Shown here: piece after piece, positions 1 through 8,041 of the stretch
How positions within the stretch are numbered: position 1 is the first letter of the stretch
Layout of the letters: the number at the start of each line of letters is the position of its first letter
NCBI GenBank assembly: GCA_041940525.1
Contig: JBGTSB010000021.1
Span: 1 to 41,022, forward strand
Length of the DNA: 41,022 nt
DNA from: JAKAXS01 sp041940525
Lineage (GTDB): Bacteria > Pseudomonadota > Alphaproteobacteria > Rhizobiales > Hyphomicrobiaceae
Direction of reading: 5' to 3'
Program-made: the position numbers and the translations under genes
The notes under the pieces: model-generated
Database searches by the model: none
The model's input: only the letters and a program-made list of their open reading frames with translations
What the model was told of the DNA's origin: nothing

Positions 1-1370
1 GAAAGCCGGCCGGCGCACGCAAGGTCAACTATCGCCTGCGCGACTGGGGCATTTCCCGCCAACGCTATTGGGGCTGCCCGATCCCGATCATCCACTGCAA
101 GGAATGCGGTGTCGTGCCCGTTCCTGACAAGGATCTACCGGTCAAGCTTCCCGAAGATGCCGCGTTCGACAAGCCAGGCAATCCGTTGGAACGCCACCCC
201 TCCTGGAAAGACGTGGAATGCCCATCCTGCGGCCGGCCTGCCCGGCGCGAAACCGACACGATGGACACCTTCGTCGACAGCTCCTGGTATTTTGCGCGCT
301 TCACGGCACCGAACGCTAAGACGCCCACGGACAAATCAGAGGCCGCCTATTGGCTGCCGGTCGACCAGTATATCGGTGGCATCGAACACGCGATCCTGCA
401 TCTGTTGTATGCGCGCTTCTTCACCCGCGCCTTGTGCGACACCGGCCATTTGCAGATGAAGGCAAACACACGCGAGCCCTTCGCCGCCCTCTTCACGCAA
501 GGCATGGTCACCCACGAGACCTACAAATCAAAGGACGGCCGCTGGCTGCTGCCCACCGAAGTTCGCCTCGAAGGCGAAGGCGCCACGCGCACGGCCACCG
601 AAATCGCCACCGGAGACGCGGCCCAGATCGGCGACATCATCAAGATGTCTAAGTCCAAGAAAAACCTCGTGGATCCCGACGACATCCTGTCCCACTGGGG
701 CGCCGACTGCGCCCGCTGGTTCATGCTGTCCGACAGCCCGCCCGAGCGCGACGTCATTTGGACGGAAGCCGGTGTTCAGGGTGCTGGCCGATTTATCCAA
801 CGAATCTGGCGCCTTATCGAAGATCTCGAGGAAAAAATCCCAGACTCAGCCACCGAACCGCCGGCCAATTTCGGCCCGGAGGCAACAGAACTGCGCCGGG
901 CTGCCCATAAGTCACTTGATGCCGTAGGCCGCAATATCGAGGGCCTCCGGTTCAACGTCGCCGTCGCCCAGATTTACGAGTTCACGAACGCCCTCTCCAC
1001 GGCGGTTTCCAAGACCGGGGACGGCCTACCCTGGGCCTTACGCGAAGCTGCTGAATTCCTTATTCAAATGATCGCGCCCATGATGCCACACCTGGCTGAG
1101 GAGTGCTGGTCGCGGCTTGGATACAACACCCTCGTCACCATCGCACCTTGGCCGGCTGCAGATCCAGCCTTGCTCGTTGACGATCAGATCACCATTGCCG
1201 TACAGGTGAATGGTAAGCGCCGTGATGAACTGACCATTGCGCGCGCGGCCGGAAAAGACGAGATTGAGGCTGCGGCCTTGAATCTCCCTTCAGTGGCGAA
1301 AGCTCTCGATGGCAAGCCGCCGAAGAAAGTGATCGTGGTTCCGCAGAGGATCGTGAATGTCGTTGCCTAA
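1..1370 (+). CDS. leuS: Leucyl-tRNA synthetase, C-terminal part (5' truncated by window edge)
   Basis: Class I aminoacyl-tRNA synthetase that charges tRNA-Leu in the cytoplasm. The reading frame is open from base 3, so the gene enters from the left and only about the last 455 residues are present. Visible are the catalytic-core segment WGISRQRYWGCPIP, Cys pairs of a zinc-knuckle type (HCKEC and CPSCGRP), the KMSKS loop (bases 642-656, IIKMSKSKKN) that stabilises the adenylate, then the anticodon-binding helical domain (IAPMMPHLAEECWSRLG) and the small C-terminal domain (AVQVNGKRRDEL). The HIGH motif lies outside the window. The 3' end overlaps lptE by 14 bases, which suggests translational coupling in a leuS-lptE-holA operon. 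Confidence 0.97.
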   Translation, partial: KPAGARKVNYRLRDWGISRQRYWGCPIPIIHCKECGVVPVPDKDLPVKLPEDAAFDKPGNPLERHPSWKDVECPSCGRPARRETDTMDTFVDSSWYFARFTAPNAKTPTDKSEAAYWLPVDQYIGGIEHAILHLLYARFFTRALCDTGHLQMKANTREPFAALFTQGMVTHETYKSKDGRWLLPTEVRLEGEGATRTATEIATGDAAQIGDIIKMSKSKKNLVDPDDILSHWGADCARWFMLSDSPPERDVIWTEAGVQGAGRFIQRIWRLIEDLEEKIPDSATEPPANFGPEATELRRAAHKSLDAVGRNIEGLRFNVAVAQIYEFTNALSTAVSKTGDGLPWALREAAEFLIQMIAPMMPHLAEECWSRLGYNTLVTIAPWPAADPALLVDDQITIAVQVNGKRRDELTIARAAGKDEIEAAALNLPSVAKALDGKPPKKVIVVPQRIVNVVA

Positions 1371-1935
1371 GGCCAAGCAGACGGGCAAAGGACCGGTCCC
1401 GGGGGATAGCTCCCGCCGGACGCTTGTGCTCGCGCTGTGCGCGGCAACCATCGTCGCACCCCTCGTGTCGGCATGTGGCAGCTCCGGTTTCAGACCACTG
1501 TACGCCTCAAGCGACTTTGGCGGCAACGACGTTTCGGAAAAGCTATCGCAAGTCGAGATGGCGCCGATCCCGGGCCGGGTCGGCCAGCGCATCCGCAACG
1601 AGTTCATCTTCGAAGCCACGGGCGGCGGCCAGGCCTTACCCCCGGAGTACCGTCTTGAGGTCGCTATTAGCGAAGGCCGCACCTCAACGCTGATCCGCCA
1701 AGACGGCGACGCTCAAAGCCAGATCTATTCAATCGACGCATCTTTCCAGTTGATCCGCCTGGCGGACCGTACGGTCGTCCTCAAGGGTAACAGCTACGGC
1801 CAGGCCAGCTACGAGCGCTTCACGTCGATCTACGCGAACGTGCGCGCCCAGAAGGATGCCGAGGATCGCGCTGCGAAGACCGTCAGCAACGAACTGAAGT
1901 CGCGCCTCGCCGCTTACCTATCCAGCCCGGCCTAA
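1357..1935 (+). CDS. lptE: LPS-assembly lipoprotein LptE
   Basis: Outer-membrane lipoprotein that plugs the LptD barrel and takes part in the last step of lipopolysaccharide export. The 192-aa product has a basic N-region (SSRR, about 18-21), a hydrophobic stretch (about 22-38) and a lipobox VSAC with the lipidated Cys at residue 40. The GFRPLY segment just after the Cys is typical of LptE/RlpB. The N-region before the hydrophobic core is rather long (about 20 residues), so a later start is conceivable, but the ATG at 1357 overlapping the leuS end fits coupling. It sits between leuS and holA, a common order in Proteobacteria. The assignment rests on lipobox, motif and context. Confidence 0.88.
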   Translation: MSLPKAKQTGKGPVPGDSSRRTLVLALCAATIVAPLVSACGSSGFRPLYASSDFGGNDVSEKLSQVEMAPIPGRVGQRIRNEFIFEATGGGQALPPEYRLEVAISEGRTSTLIRQDGDAQSQIYSIDASFQLIRLADRTVVLKGNSYGQASYERFTSIYANVRAQKDAEDRAAKTVSNELKSRLAAYLSSPA

Positions 1936-1942
1936 GCCCAAA

Positions 1943-2977
1943 ATGGTTGCCGTCAAGGCTCACCAGGCCGAGGCCTTCTTGAAGGCGCCGGATAAGCGCG
2001 CGACATGCTTCCTCTTCTTCGGAACCGACGCCGGCCTCGTCAATGAGCGCGCAGCCCGCCTAGCGCGGCACCTCGCCGAACAAGACAACCCTCCTGGCGA
2101 AATCCTACGCCTAGACGAAACGGACCTCGACAACGATCCGGATCGTCTGTCCGTCGAACTGATGACAATGCCGATGTTCGGAGGCCGCAAGATCATCCGC
2201 GCTACGAGCGGCCGGCGCGTCAACGCAGCCACCATTCGCCCATTGTTGGACGGCCCGCCCATCACCGGCGTCCTCATCATCGAGGCGGGCAACCTAAAAC
2301 CGTCCGAAGGCCTGCGCCCACTTTTTGAAAAGTCCGCCACCGCTGCCGCTGTAGCCTGCTACGGCGATGATGCACGCGATATCCAATCCGTAATCGACGA
2401 AGGCCTCGCTCGCGCTGCGCTGAAAATCAGCCCGGAGGCGCGCGACGTCTTGGCGGACCGTCTCGGCGCCGATCGCGCACTCTCACGCGGCGAAGTCGAA
2501 AAACTCGCGCTCTACGCCGCCGGACAAACCGAAGTCACTGTCGCCGACGTTGAAGCCGTAGTTGGCGACGCGTCGGAACAATCGATGGACAAGATCCTGA
2601 CCGCCGCTGCATCAGGCCAGGCAGCGCTGGCCGTCAAAGAATACGTTCGCGCAATCGCAGCCGGAGACAGTCCCCAAGCGATCATCCTCGCCGCGCAACG
2701 CTATCTTCACCGCCTGCATCGCACGCGCGGCGCCATCGCCCAGGGCCGCTCGCAAGAAGAAGCCATCCGCGCTCTTCGTCCACCGCTGCACTTCCGGCAG
2801 AAAGAGACGTTCGCCGCTCAGCTCAGAATGTGGTCGCCATCCAATCTGGATGAAGCTCTGCGCATCGTAGCCGCCATCGCCAAGCAAGCGCGTCTCAACG
2901 CCGTGCTTGAAGATACCTTGGCGGAACGCCTGCTGCTGACCATCGCCAAGCTGGCCCGCACGCGTGTCCAACATTAA
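1943..2977 (+). CDS. holA: DNA polymerase III subunit delta
   Basis: Delta subunit of the clamp loader, which opens the beta sliding clamp for loading onto primed DNA. The 344-aa length is normal for HolA. The N-terminal part (CFLFFGTDAGLVNERAARL) matches the start of the AAA+-like domain 1. The segment EQSMDKILTAAASGQAALAV in the middle and the C-terminal helical collar region (AAQRYLHRLHRTRGAI) are also family-like. The gene begins 7 bases after the lptE stop, so it is almost certainly co-transcribed with leuS and lptE. Genes on the right up to 4.68 kb run in the same direction, after which transcription becomes convergent with the coaA-hisE-parB block. Confidence 0.93.
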   Translation: MVAVKAHQAEAFLKAPDKRATCFLFFGTDAGLVNERAARLARHLAEQDNPPGEILRLDETDLDNDPDRLSVELMTMPMFGGRKIIRATSGRRVNAATIRPLLDGPPITGVLIIEAGNLKPSEGLRPLFEKSATAAAVACYGDDARDIQSVIDEGLARAALKISPEARDVLADRLGADRALSRGEVEKLALYAAGQTEVTVADVEAVVGDASEQSMDKILTAAASGQAALAVKEYVRAIAAGDSPQAIILAAQRYLHRLHRTRGAIAQGRSQEEAIRALRPPLHFRQKETFAAQLRMWSPSNLDEALRIVAAIAKQARLNAVLEDTLAERLLLTIAKLARTRVQH

Positions 2978-3052
2978 CGCCGTCCAGCCCGGCACTGCCC
3001 CTTGCGCCTGTCAGCTCGGCCCCTATAGTGCCGCCGCCAACCTGGGGGATAC

Positions 3053-4054
3053 ATGACAGATACACGCTACGACGTCGTCGCCATCGGCAATGCTATCGTT
3101 GACATTATCGGACGCTGCGAGGAGCAATTTCTCGTCGAGCAGAATGTCGCCAAGGGCGCGATGACACTCGTCGGCCCCGAGCGTATCGCAGAACTCTACA
3201 AGCTCATGGGACCTGCGCTGGAATCCTCCGGCGGCTCGGCGGCAAACACCATGGCTGGATTTGCCTCATTCGGCGGACGCGCAGCCTTCATCGGCAAAGT
3301 CGCCGATGACGAGTTTGGCAAGATCTTCAATCACGACATCAACGCCATTGGTGTTAAGTTCGCCAGCCAGCCCGTTTCCGGAAGCGAGCCGACGGGCCGC
3401 TGCCTAATCCTCGTAACGCCGGACGGCGAGCGCACGATGAGCACATCGCTCGGCATCTCAACCGAATTGGATTCAGGCCAAGTAGACAAGGCGCTCATTG
3501 AAGCCTCATCCATCCTCTACTTGGAAGGATATCTGTTCGACAAACCTGCCGCCAAGGCCGCCTTCTCTGAAGCCGTCGACATAGCAAACGCGGCAGGACG
3601 AACGGTTGCATTGACCCTATCTGACGGCTTCTGCGTCGACCGCCACCGCGAAGAGTTCCTCAACCTGATCCGCTCGGGCATTGGCATACTCTTCGCCAAC
3701 GAGAACGAGATCAAAGCCCTCTACGAAACCGAAAGCTTTGATGAGGCCGCGGCCAAGGCCGCAAGCGACACCAAACTGGCCGTGCTGACCCGCAGCGAAA
3801 AGGGCTCCCTAATCTTAAGCGAGGGCGAAACCCTCACCATTCCACCCAAGCCCGTCGAGGCCGTGACCGACAGCACAGGCGCAGGCGACTTGTATGCGGC
3901 AGGTTTCCTGTTCGGCGTCTCGCAAAACCTCGGCCTGGCAACGGCCGGCCATCTGGCGAGTTTGGCCGCAGCCGAAATCATCAGTCACGTTGGCGCTCGC
4001 CCGGAAACCAACCTAGCCAAACTGGCGGCGGAGGCAGGCTTGATCAAAGCTTAG
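3053..4054 (+). CDS. PfkB-family carbohydrate/nucleoside kinase (adenosine kinase-like)
   Basis: A 333-aa ribokinase-fold kinase that phosphorylates a sugar or nucleoside with ATP. Visible are the substrate-side signature with GGSAANTMAGFASFGG (about 59-74) and the C-terminal PfkB signature DSTGAGDLYAAGFL, starting at residue 273 with the likely catalytic base Asp279. The N-terminal DVVAIGNAIVDIIGR is typical of the adenosine kinase branch, which is why I favour a nucleoside substrate, but substrate cannot be fixed from sequence. A GGGG-containing stretch about 7 bases before the ATG can serve as ribosome binding site. It lies 75 bases after holA, so it may be a separate transcription unit. 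The sequence after the stop becomes abruptly AT-rich. Confidence 0.9.
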   Translation: MTDTRYDVVAIGNAIVDIIGRCEEQFLVEQNVAKGAMTLVGPERIAELYKLMGPALESSGGSAANTMAGFASFGGRAAFIGKVADDEFGKIFNHDINAIGVKFASQPVSGSEPTGRCLILVTPDGERTMSTSLGISTELDSGQVDKALIEASSILYLEGYLFDKPAAKAAFSEAVDIANAAGRTVALTLSDGFCVDRHREEFLNLIRSGIGILFANENEIKALYETESFDEAAAKAASDTKLAVLTRSEKGSLILSEGETLTIPPKPVEAVTDSTGAGDLYAAGFLFGVSQNLGLATAGHLASLAAAEIISHVGARPETNLAKLAAEAGLIKA

Positions 4055-4263
4055 TTGTAGAGAGACTCTATACTTCTATTACTATGAGTTGCATCTAAAT
4101 ATACTTGCTTTGTTCACGCCAATCCGTGGCAAAAATATCGAATATCATGCAAAATGAGGGAGTTATAGAGACATGCTCGCCTAAGAAACAAAAATATATC
4201 TAGATTTCCGAGACATACGCGCGCAAGCTGACACCAGTCGAATCATGAACTGGGTTTGTTCTC
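4055..4263. other. AT-rich intergenic stretch between the PfkB kinase and an orphan ORF
   Basis: About 209 bases with no credible coding sequence. By eye the composition falls to about 35-40% GC between 4060 and 4215, against about 58% around it. It contains runs such as AAAAATATC (twice, near 4132 and 4192) and a small inverted repeat TAGAG-AGA-CTCTA near 4062-4074. It may hold the promoter of the following ORF (for example TTGTTC near 4111 with AT-rich sequence about 18 bases on), but no box is good enough to call. It may also be a recombination scar. Confidence 0.5.
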
Positions 4264-4680
4264 ATGCCGCGTACGCAGCCTTGTCGCGTACTACATAAGC
4301 CAGACACACAGCCCGCGCTTCCATCCATTAGGGCGCGCAAGCCGGTTGTCCTCGGCCGTAAGCCTCAGCACCGGATCCTAAAGCCGGCAGAGACGCCATC
4401 CCCAGTTGCGCCCAACACGCCGCATTCAAAAGCGGCCGACGCTCCGCGCTCACGGAAGCCCACCACACCTTCGAAGCAAAGCGATTGCATCGCCGCTGCG
4501 CATGACGCCTTCCTCGCCTGGTACGGCTTCGGAAGGCAGGCATTCGTCACGACGGTTTCAATCCAATCAATGCTTTTTCGAGATCTTATGCCGTTGGCCC
4601 AGACGGCGTTCTTATGTCCGTACCAGCTCGCGTTCGCACAGAAATACCCGGAACCGCTTCGCGGCTCTGGCCAGGTTTAA
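4264..4680 (+). CDS. Hypothetical protein, Pro/Lys/Arg-rich N-terminus
   Basis: I do not recognise this 138-aa protein. Residues 1-78 are rich in Pro, Ala, Lys and Arg with low-complexity character and are probably disordered. Residues 79-130 look like a compact helical segment (CIAAAHDAFLAWYGFGRQAF, then TVSIQSMLFRDLMPLAQTAF) with aromatic and amphipathic spacing, faintly like phasin-type helices. Codon use resembles the neighbouring genes, and a strong terminator 38 bases after the stop supports expression on this strand. There is no clear Shine-Dalgarno sequence before the ATG at 4264, so the start is uncertain. It stands alone between an AT-rich gap and the convergent coaA. Reality as a gene is likely but not certain. 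Confidence 0.55.
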   Translation: MPRTQPCRVLHKPDTQPALPSIRARKPVVLGRKPQHRILKPAETPSPVAPNTPHSKAADAPRSRKPTTPSKQSDCIAAAHDAFLAWYGFGRQAFVTTVSIQSMLFRDLMPLAQTAFLCPYQLAFAQKYPEPLRGSGQV

Positions 4681-4717
4681 TCCCGCGTAAGTTGCCTAGA
4701 AAATATTTGGGAAACTT

Positions 4718-4744
4718 AAGGCCGCTCCCCAGGCGGCCTTTTTT
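4718..4744 (+). terminator. Rho-independent terminator after the 138-aa ORF
   Basis: Perfect 8-bp stem AAGGCCGC (4718-4725) / GCGGCCTT (4733-4740) with a 7-base loop, followed by a T run (4739-4744) on the plus strand. It lies 38 bases after the plus-strand stop at 4680 and 31 bases beyond the coaA stop on the other strand. The T run favours plus-strand use. Confidence 0.85.
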
Positions 4745-4774
4745 ACGTCTATACGCCCGGAAACACCTCGGCTG

Positions 4775-5785
4775 CTAAAGCTTACGAAGCGCTACGCTAT
4801 CCACTCGGTGAGTGGCCGTCTTGCGCAAAATCAAGCTTGCACGCTGGCGGGTCGGCAAGATATTTTCAACGAGGTTCTTCAAGTTGATATCCCGCCAAAG
4901 CTCAAGCGCTCTCTGAATGGCAAAATCGTGCGACAAGCTCGCATAACGGTGGAAGTAAGAACCCGGATCGCGAAACGCGGTACTCCTCAACCGCATAAAC
5001 CGTTCGACATACCAATCACGGATATCCGTAGGGTCAGCGTCAATGAAAATGGAGAAATCGAAGAAGTCAGAGACGAAAGGAATGACCTCACCTTCACGCG
5101 GCATTCGCGCAGCCTGCAAAACATTCAGACCTTCAACAATGAGAATGTCCGGGCTTTCTATTACCGTCTTCTGTTCCGGCAAAATGTCATAGCGAAAATG
5201 CGAATAAACCGGCGCTGCCGCGTATTTCTTTCCGGACTTTACGTCGGCGAGGAAATTCAAAAGCCTCGTCGTGTTAAAACTTTCCGGAAAACCCTTCTTG
5301 TTCATCAACCCGCGCCGTTCCAATTCGGCGTTCGGATACAGAAACCCGTCAGTGGTAATGAGGTCCACCCGCGGATGGTCGGGCCAGCGCGCGAGCAAAG
5401 CTTTCAACACGCGCGCGGTCGTACTCTTACCGACCGCAACCGACCCAGCCACACCTATGATAAAGGGGACCTTCCCGTCCTGGTGACCAAGAAACGTGGT
5501 CGTGACCGCATGAAGTTCTTGCGCGGCCGCCACGTATAGATTGAGTAGTCGTGATAGTGGAAGATAGATCTCTTCCACTTCTTCAACAGACAATTCTTCG
5601 ATGATACCGGACAGCTGTTCAAGCTCTGTCGGCGCCAGCGTCATTGGCGTGTCCGCGCGCAGGCGGGCCCAGCTTTCCCGGTCAAACACCCGATAGGGCG
5701 AAAACTGCAGGTCATGCGGTTGGAAAATAAACTCCAATCGCTGCGCGGCAGCTTTCGGGTCGTCAGCGGTCCGCTTGGAGTTCAT
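4775..5785 (-). CDS. coaA: Type I pantothenate kinase
   Basis: Phosphorylates pantothenate with ATP, the first and usually rate-limiting step of coenzyme A synthesis; type I enzymes are feedback-inhibited by CoA. The 336-aa product has the P-loop GVAGSVAVGKS (residues 111-121) and the family segments RVDLITTDGFLYPN, KKGFPESFN, VYSHFRYDI and DILIVEGLNVLQ, in the expected order and at the expected spacing. The C-terminal half includes FIDADPTDIRDWYVERFMRLR. It starts 6 bases after the hisE stop, so both are probably one transcript. Nothing looks damaged. Confidence 0.97.
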   Translation of the reverse strand: MNSKRTADDPKAAAQRLEFIFQPHDLQFSPYRVFDRESWARLRADTPMTLAPTELEQLSGIIEELSVEEVEEIYLPLSRLLNLYVAAAQELHAVTTTFLGHQDGKVPFIIGVAGSVAVGKSTTARVLKALLARWPDHPRVDLITTDGFLYPNAELERRGLMNKKGFPESFNTTRLLNFLADVKSGKKYAAAPVYSHFRYDILPEQKTVIESPDILIVEGLNVLQAARMPREGEVIPFVSDFFDFSIFIDADPTDIRDWYVERFMRLRSTAFRDPGSYFHRYASLSHDFAIQRALELWRDINLKNLVENILPTRQRASLILRKTATHRVDSVALRKL

Positions 5786-5791
5786 AAGCCG

Positions 5792-6118
5792 CTATCCCGT
5801 CTTGGCCCGCGAGGCTTTCTCTTCAAGGCCGGAAACGCCTGTTCGCTTTTCCAGCTCACCAAGCACATCGTCGAAGGACACGCCGCGCACCTCAAGCAAA
5901 ACAAGCAGATGATATAGCACGTCAGCGGCTTCACACTTCAACGATTGCGGGCTTTGCGCAATGCCTGCGATGACCGCTTCGACAGCCTCCTCGCCAAACT
6001 TGCGCGCGCACGTCTCGACGCCGGCCTCGAGTAGCCGGCTCGTGTAGGACGTTTCACTGGACTCAGACCGCCGCGCTCTGATCGTCGCCGCCAGCTGACT
6101 TAACACATTGTCTCGCAT
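5792..6118 (-). CDS. hisE: Phosphoribosyl-ATP pyrophosphatase
   Basis: Hydrolyses phosphoribosyl-ATP to phosphoribosyl-AMP, the second step of histidine biosynthesis, as a MazG-like all-alpha enzyme. The chosen 108-aa product starts MRDNVLSQL at 6118; the frame is open to 6181 but the extra 21 residues are not family-like. The metal-binding signature KFGEEAVEAVIAG followed by EAADVLYHLLVLL is clear. It lies directly upstream of coaA (6-base gap). The rest of the his operon is not in this window. In many Hyphomicrobiales hisE and coaA accompany other his genes, so this pair may have become detached from them. Confidence 0.94.
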   Translation of the reverse strand: MRDNVLSQLAATIRARRSESSETSYTSRLLEAGVETCARKFGEEAVEAVIAGIAQSPQSLKCEAADVLYHLLVLLEVRGVSFDDVLGELEKRTGVSGLEEKASRAKTG

Positions 6119-6239
6119 ATCTGCCCGCTTGCTGGGATATTGAGAGCCAAAACAGCAAGTAAGCCCCGCCGCGTCAAGCAAATGCCAGCAGCACGGCCAA
6201 AGCCATGAAAAACGGCGTTAAAACCAGGCTACCGGCGGA

Positions 6240-7166
6240 TCAGCCGCCGTGCATTCCGGTCAGCCGAATCCGGATATATTCGAGCTGATCGAAGTTGCCG
6301 TACTTAATGACGAGATTGCCGCTTTCACCAGATCCGCGCTTGATCTCAACCTTCAAGCCAAGCGCGTCTGCCAGTTCCTTCTCGAAAGCCTTGGTGTCAG
6401 CATCCTTTTCCTTGGCTTTGCGGGCCCCGCCATGACCGCCGCCCAAGCCACCGGCCTGGACCAGCGCCTCAACCTCGCGAACGTTCATGCTGCGGTCGAC
6501 GATCAGCTGCGCCAGATCTTCCGCGTCCAGCCGCCCGATCAACGCGCGGGCATGACCCGCCGTCAGCATGCCATCTTGCACCATCGACTGAACTGACGAT
6601 GGCAACTTCAGCAACCGCAACGTATTTGCGACGTGGCTACGGCTCTTGCCGATGATGTCGGATAGCTGTTCTTGGCTGTAATTAAAGCGCTCAATCAGGT
6701 CTCGATAACCACCGGCCTCTTCAATGGCATTGAGGTCGGCGCGCTGCACGTTCTCGATAATCGCAAGCTCGAGCACTTCCTTCTCATTGAGGTCGCGAAC
6801 AATAACCGGCACTTCGTGAAGCCCGGCCTTCTGCGCCGCGCGCCAGCGCCGCTCACCCGCAACAATCTCGTAACCGTTAGCGTCATTAGGATCGCGCCGA
6901 ACGATGATCGGTTGAATGAGCCCTTTGGACCGGATCGAGTCCGCAAGCTCGGATAGCTCTTCGTCTTTAAAGTCTTTGCGCGGGTTCAGCGGACCAGTGC
7001 GCACTTGATCAATAGAAACACGCCGCTGCTCGCCATCAGTGACTGGACGTTGCTGGTAGTTGACCCCACCGCCATCCTGTCCACCAACGATCGAGACTGG
7101 AGGCGTCTCACCGATCAGCGAAGCCAATCCGCGTCCAAGCCGGCTCTTCTGCACTGGTTGGTTCAT
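6240..7166 (-). CDS. parB: Chromosome-partitioning protein ParB
   Basis: DNA-binding CTPase that loads at parS, spreads as a sliding clamp and drives origin segregation together with ParA. The 308-aa product has the N-terminal ParA-contact motif LGRGLASLIGE (10-20), the CTP-binding motifs GERRWRA (104-110) and ENVQRADLNAIEEA (138-151), a helix-turn-helix around 165-186 (YSQEQLSDIIGKSRSHVANT) that reads parS, and a C-terminal dimerisation region. It follows parA after 61 bases on the same strand. Three parS-like palindromes lie upstream within 6.1 kb (8633, 10785, 12358). The small hairpin CGGCGG-ATCAG-CCGCCG over its stop codon (6233-6249) has too poor a T tract to call a terminator. Confidence 0.98.
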   Translation of the reverse strand: MNQPVQKSRLGRGLASLIGETPPVSIVGGQDGGGVNYQQRPVTDGEQRRVSIDQVRTGPLNPRKDFKDEELSELADSIRSKGLIQPIIVRRDPNDANGYEIVAGERRWRAAQKAGLHEVPVIVRDLNEKEVLELAIIENVQRADLNAIEEAGGYRDLIERFNYSQEQLSDIIGKSRSHVANTLRLLKLPSSVQSMVQDGMLTAGHARALIGRLDAEDLAQLIVDRSMNVREVEALVQAGGLGGGHGGARKAKEKDADTKAFEKELADALGLKVEIKRGSGESGNLVIKYGNFDQLEYIRIRLTGMHGG

Positions 7167-7228
7167 CTGCCTGGACCGATCCTGTTTTCTTATTGAGTTT
7201 CAGACTACTGCCACCACAAGCCAACAGC

Positions 7229-8038
7229 TTACGCTGCCCGCTTCTCCCGGCCAATGATTTCCGTGGCCAACCGGATATAGGCTTGGCTGCCCGGGCAATC
7301 ATAGTCGTAAAGCAGGATCGGCTTGCCGTGAGACGGTGCCTCGGCGACGCGCGTATTCCGCGGAATCACGCTCTCGTAAACCTTGGCCCCAAAGAACGCC
7401 CGGACTTCATCAGCGACCTCGCGCGAAAGCGACGTCCGCGCATCGTGCATGGTCAGCACCACGCCCTGGATTTCTAGGCCAGGATTTAGCGTAGAGCGAA
7501 TCTGGTCGATCGTGCTCTTCAACTGCGAAATTCCTTCTAGCGCGAAGAATTCGCACTGAACCGGCACCAACACAGCGTTGGCTGCCGCCATGGCATTCAG
7601 CGTCAGCAGGTTTAGAGACGGTGGGCAGTCGATCAGAATGTAGTTGTAGCCCTCGTCAGGGCCCATAGCCCGGGTTTGCCCCACCAAAGCAGCAATCGCA
7701 TCGCGCAACCGATATGGCCGGTTGAAATCATTCATCAAATCCGATTCCAAGCCAACCAGATCTGTATTCGCCGGCACCACCGATAGCCGGGGAACGGCGG
7801 TCTTCACAGCGGCTTCGAAAAGCGTGCAATCGCCAGTCAGGGCGTCGAACGTTGTTTTACCGCGGCTCTGTTCGGGCACACCGAGCCCGGTCGAAGCATT
7901 GCCCTGCGGATCGATGTCGATAACAAGAACGCGCTCGCCGGTAGCGGCAAGCGCGGTTCCCAAATTGATGGCAGTCGTCGTTTTGCCGACCCCGCCCTTC
8001 TGATTGGCGATCGCGAGCACTCTGACCACATGCGACAC
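7229..8038 (-). CDS. parA: Chromosome-partitioning ATPase ParA
   Basis: Walker-type ATPase whose ATP-bound dimers coat the nucleoid and pull ParB-parS complexes apart. The 269-aa product has the deviant Walker A KGGVGKT (14-20, with the preceding ANQ typical of ParA), the Walker A' Asp in VLVIDIDPQGNAS, and Walker B in YILIDCPPSLNLL. The short N-terminus, with no helix-turn-helix ahead of the ATPase, marks a chromosomal (type Ib-like) ParA, not a plasmid type Ia protein. It starts 3 bases after rsmG stops and so shares the mnmG-rsmG-parA-parB transcript direction found in many bacteria. Confidence 0.98.
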   Translation of the reverse strand: MSHVVRVLAIANQKGGVGKTTTAINLGTALAATGERVLVIDIDPQGNASTGLGVPEQSRGKTTFDALTGDCTLFEAAVKTAVPRLSVVPANTDLVGLESDLMNDFNRPYRLRDAIAALVGQTRAMGPDEGYNYILIDCPPSLNLLTLNAMAAANAVLVPVQCEFFALEGISQLKSTIDQIRSTLNPGLEIQGVVLTMHDARTSLSREVADEVRAFFGAKVYESVIPRNTRVAEAPSHGKPILLYDYDCPGSQAYIRLATEIIGREKRAA

Positions 8039-8041
8039 GGC

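Noticed and set aside
4808..5539. Plus-strand open frame of 243 codons opposite coaA
   Set aside because: It lies fully within the well-conserved coaA gene, has no family-like motif and is the antisense shadow of a GC-rich coding frame.
6231..6249. Hairpin CGGCGG-ATCAG-CCGCCG over the parB stop as a terminator
   Set aside because: Short stem and no T run directly after it on the minus strand; a TTTT occurs only about 10 bases further.
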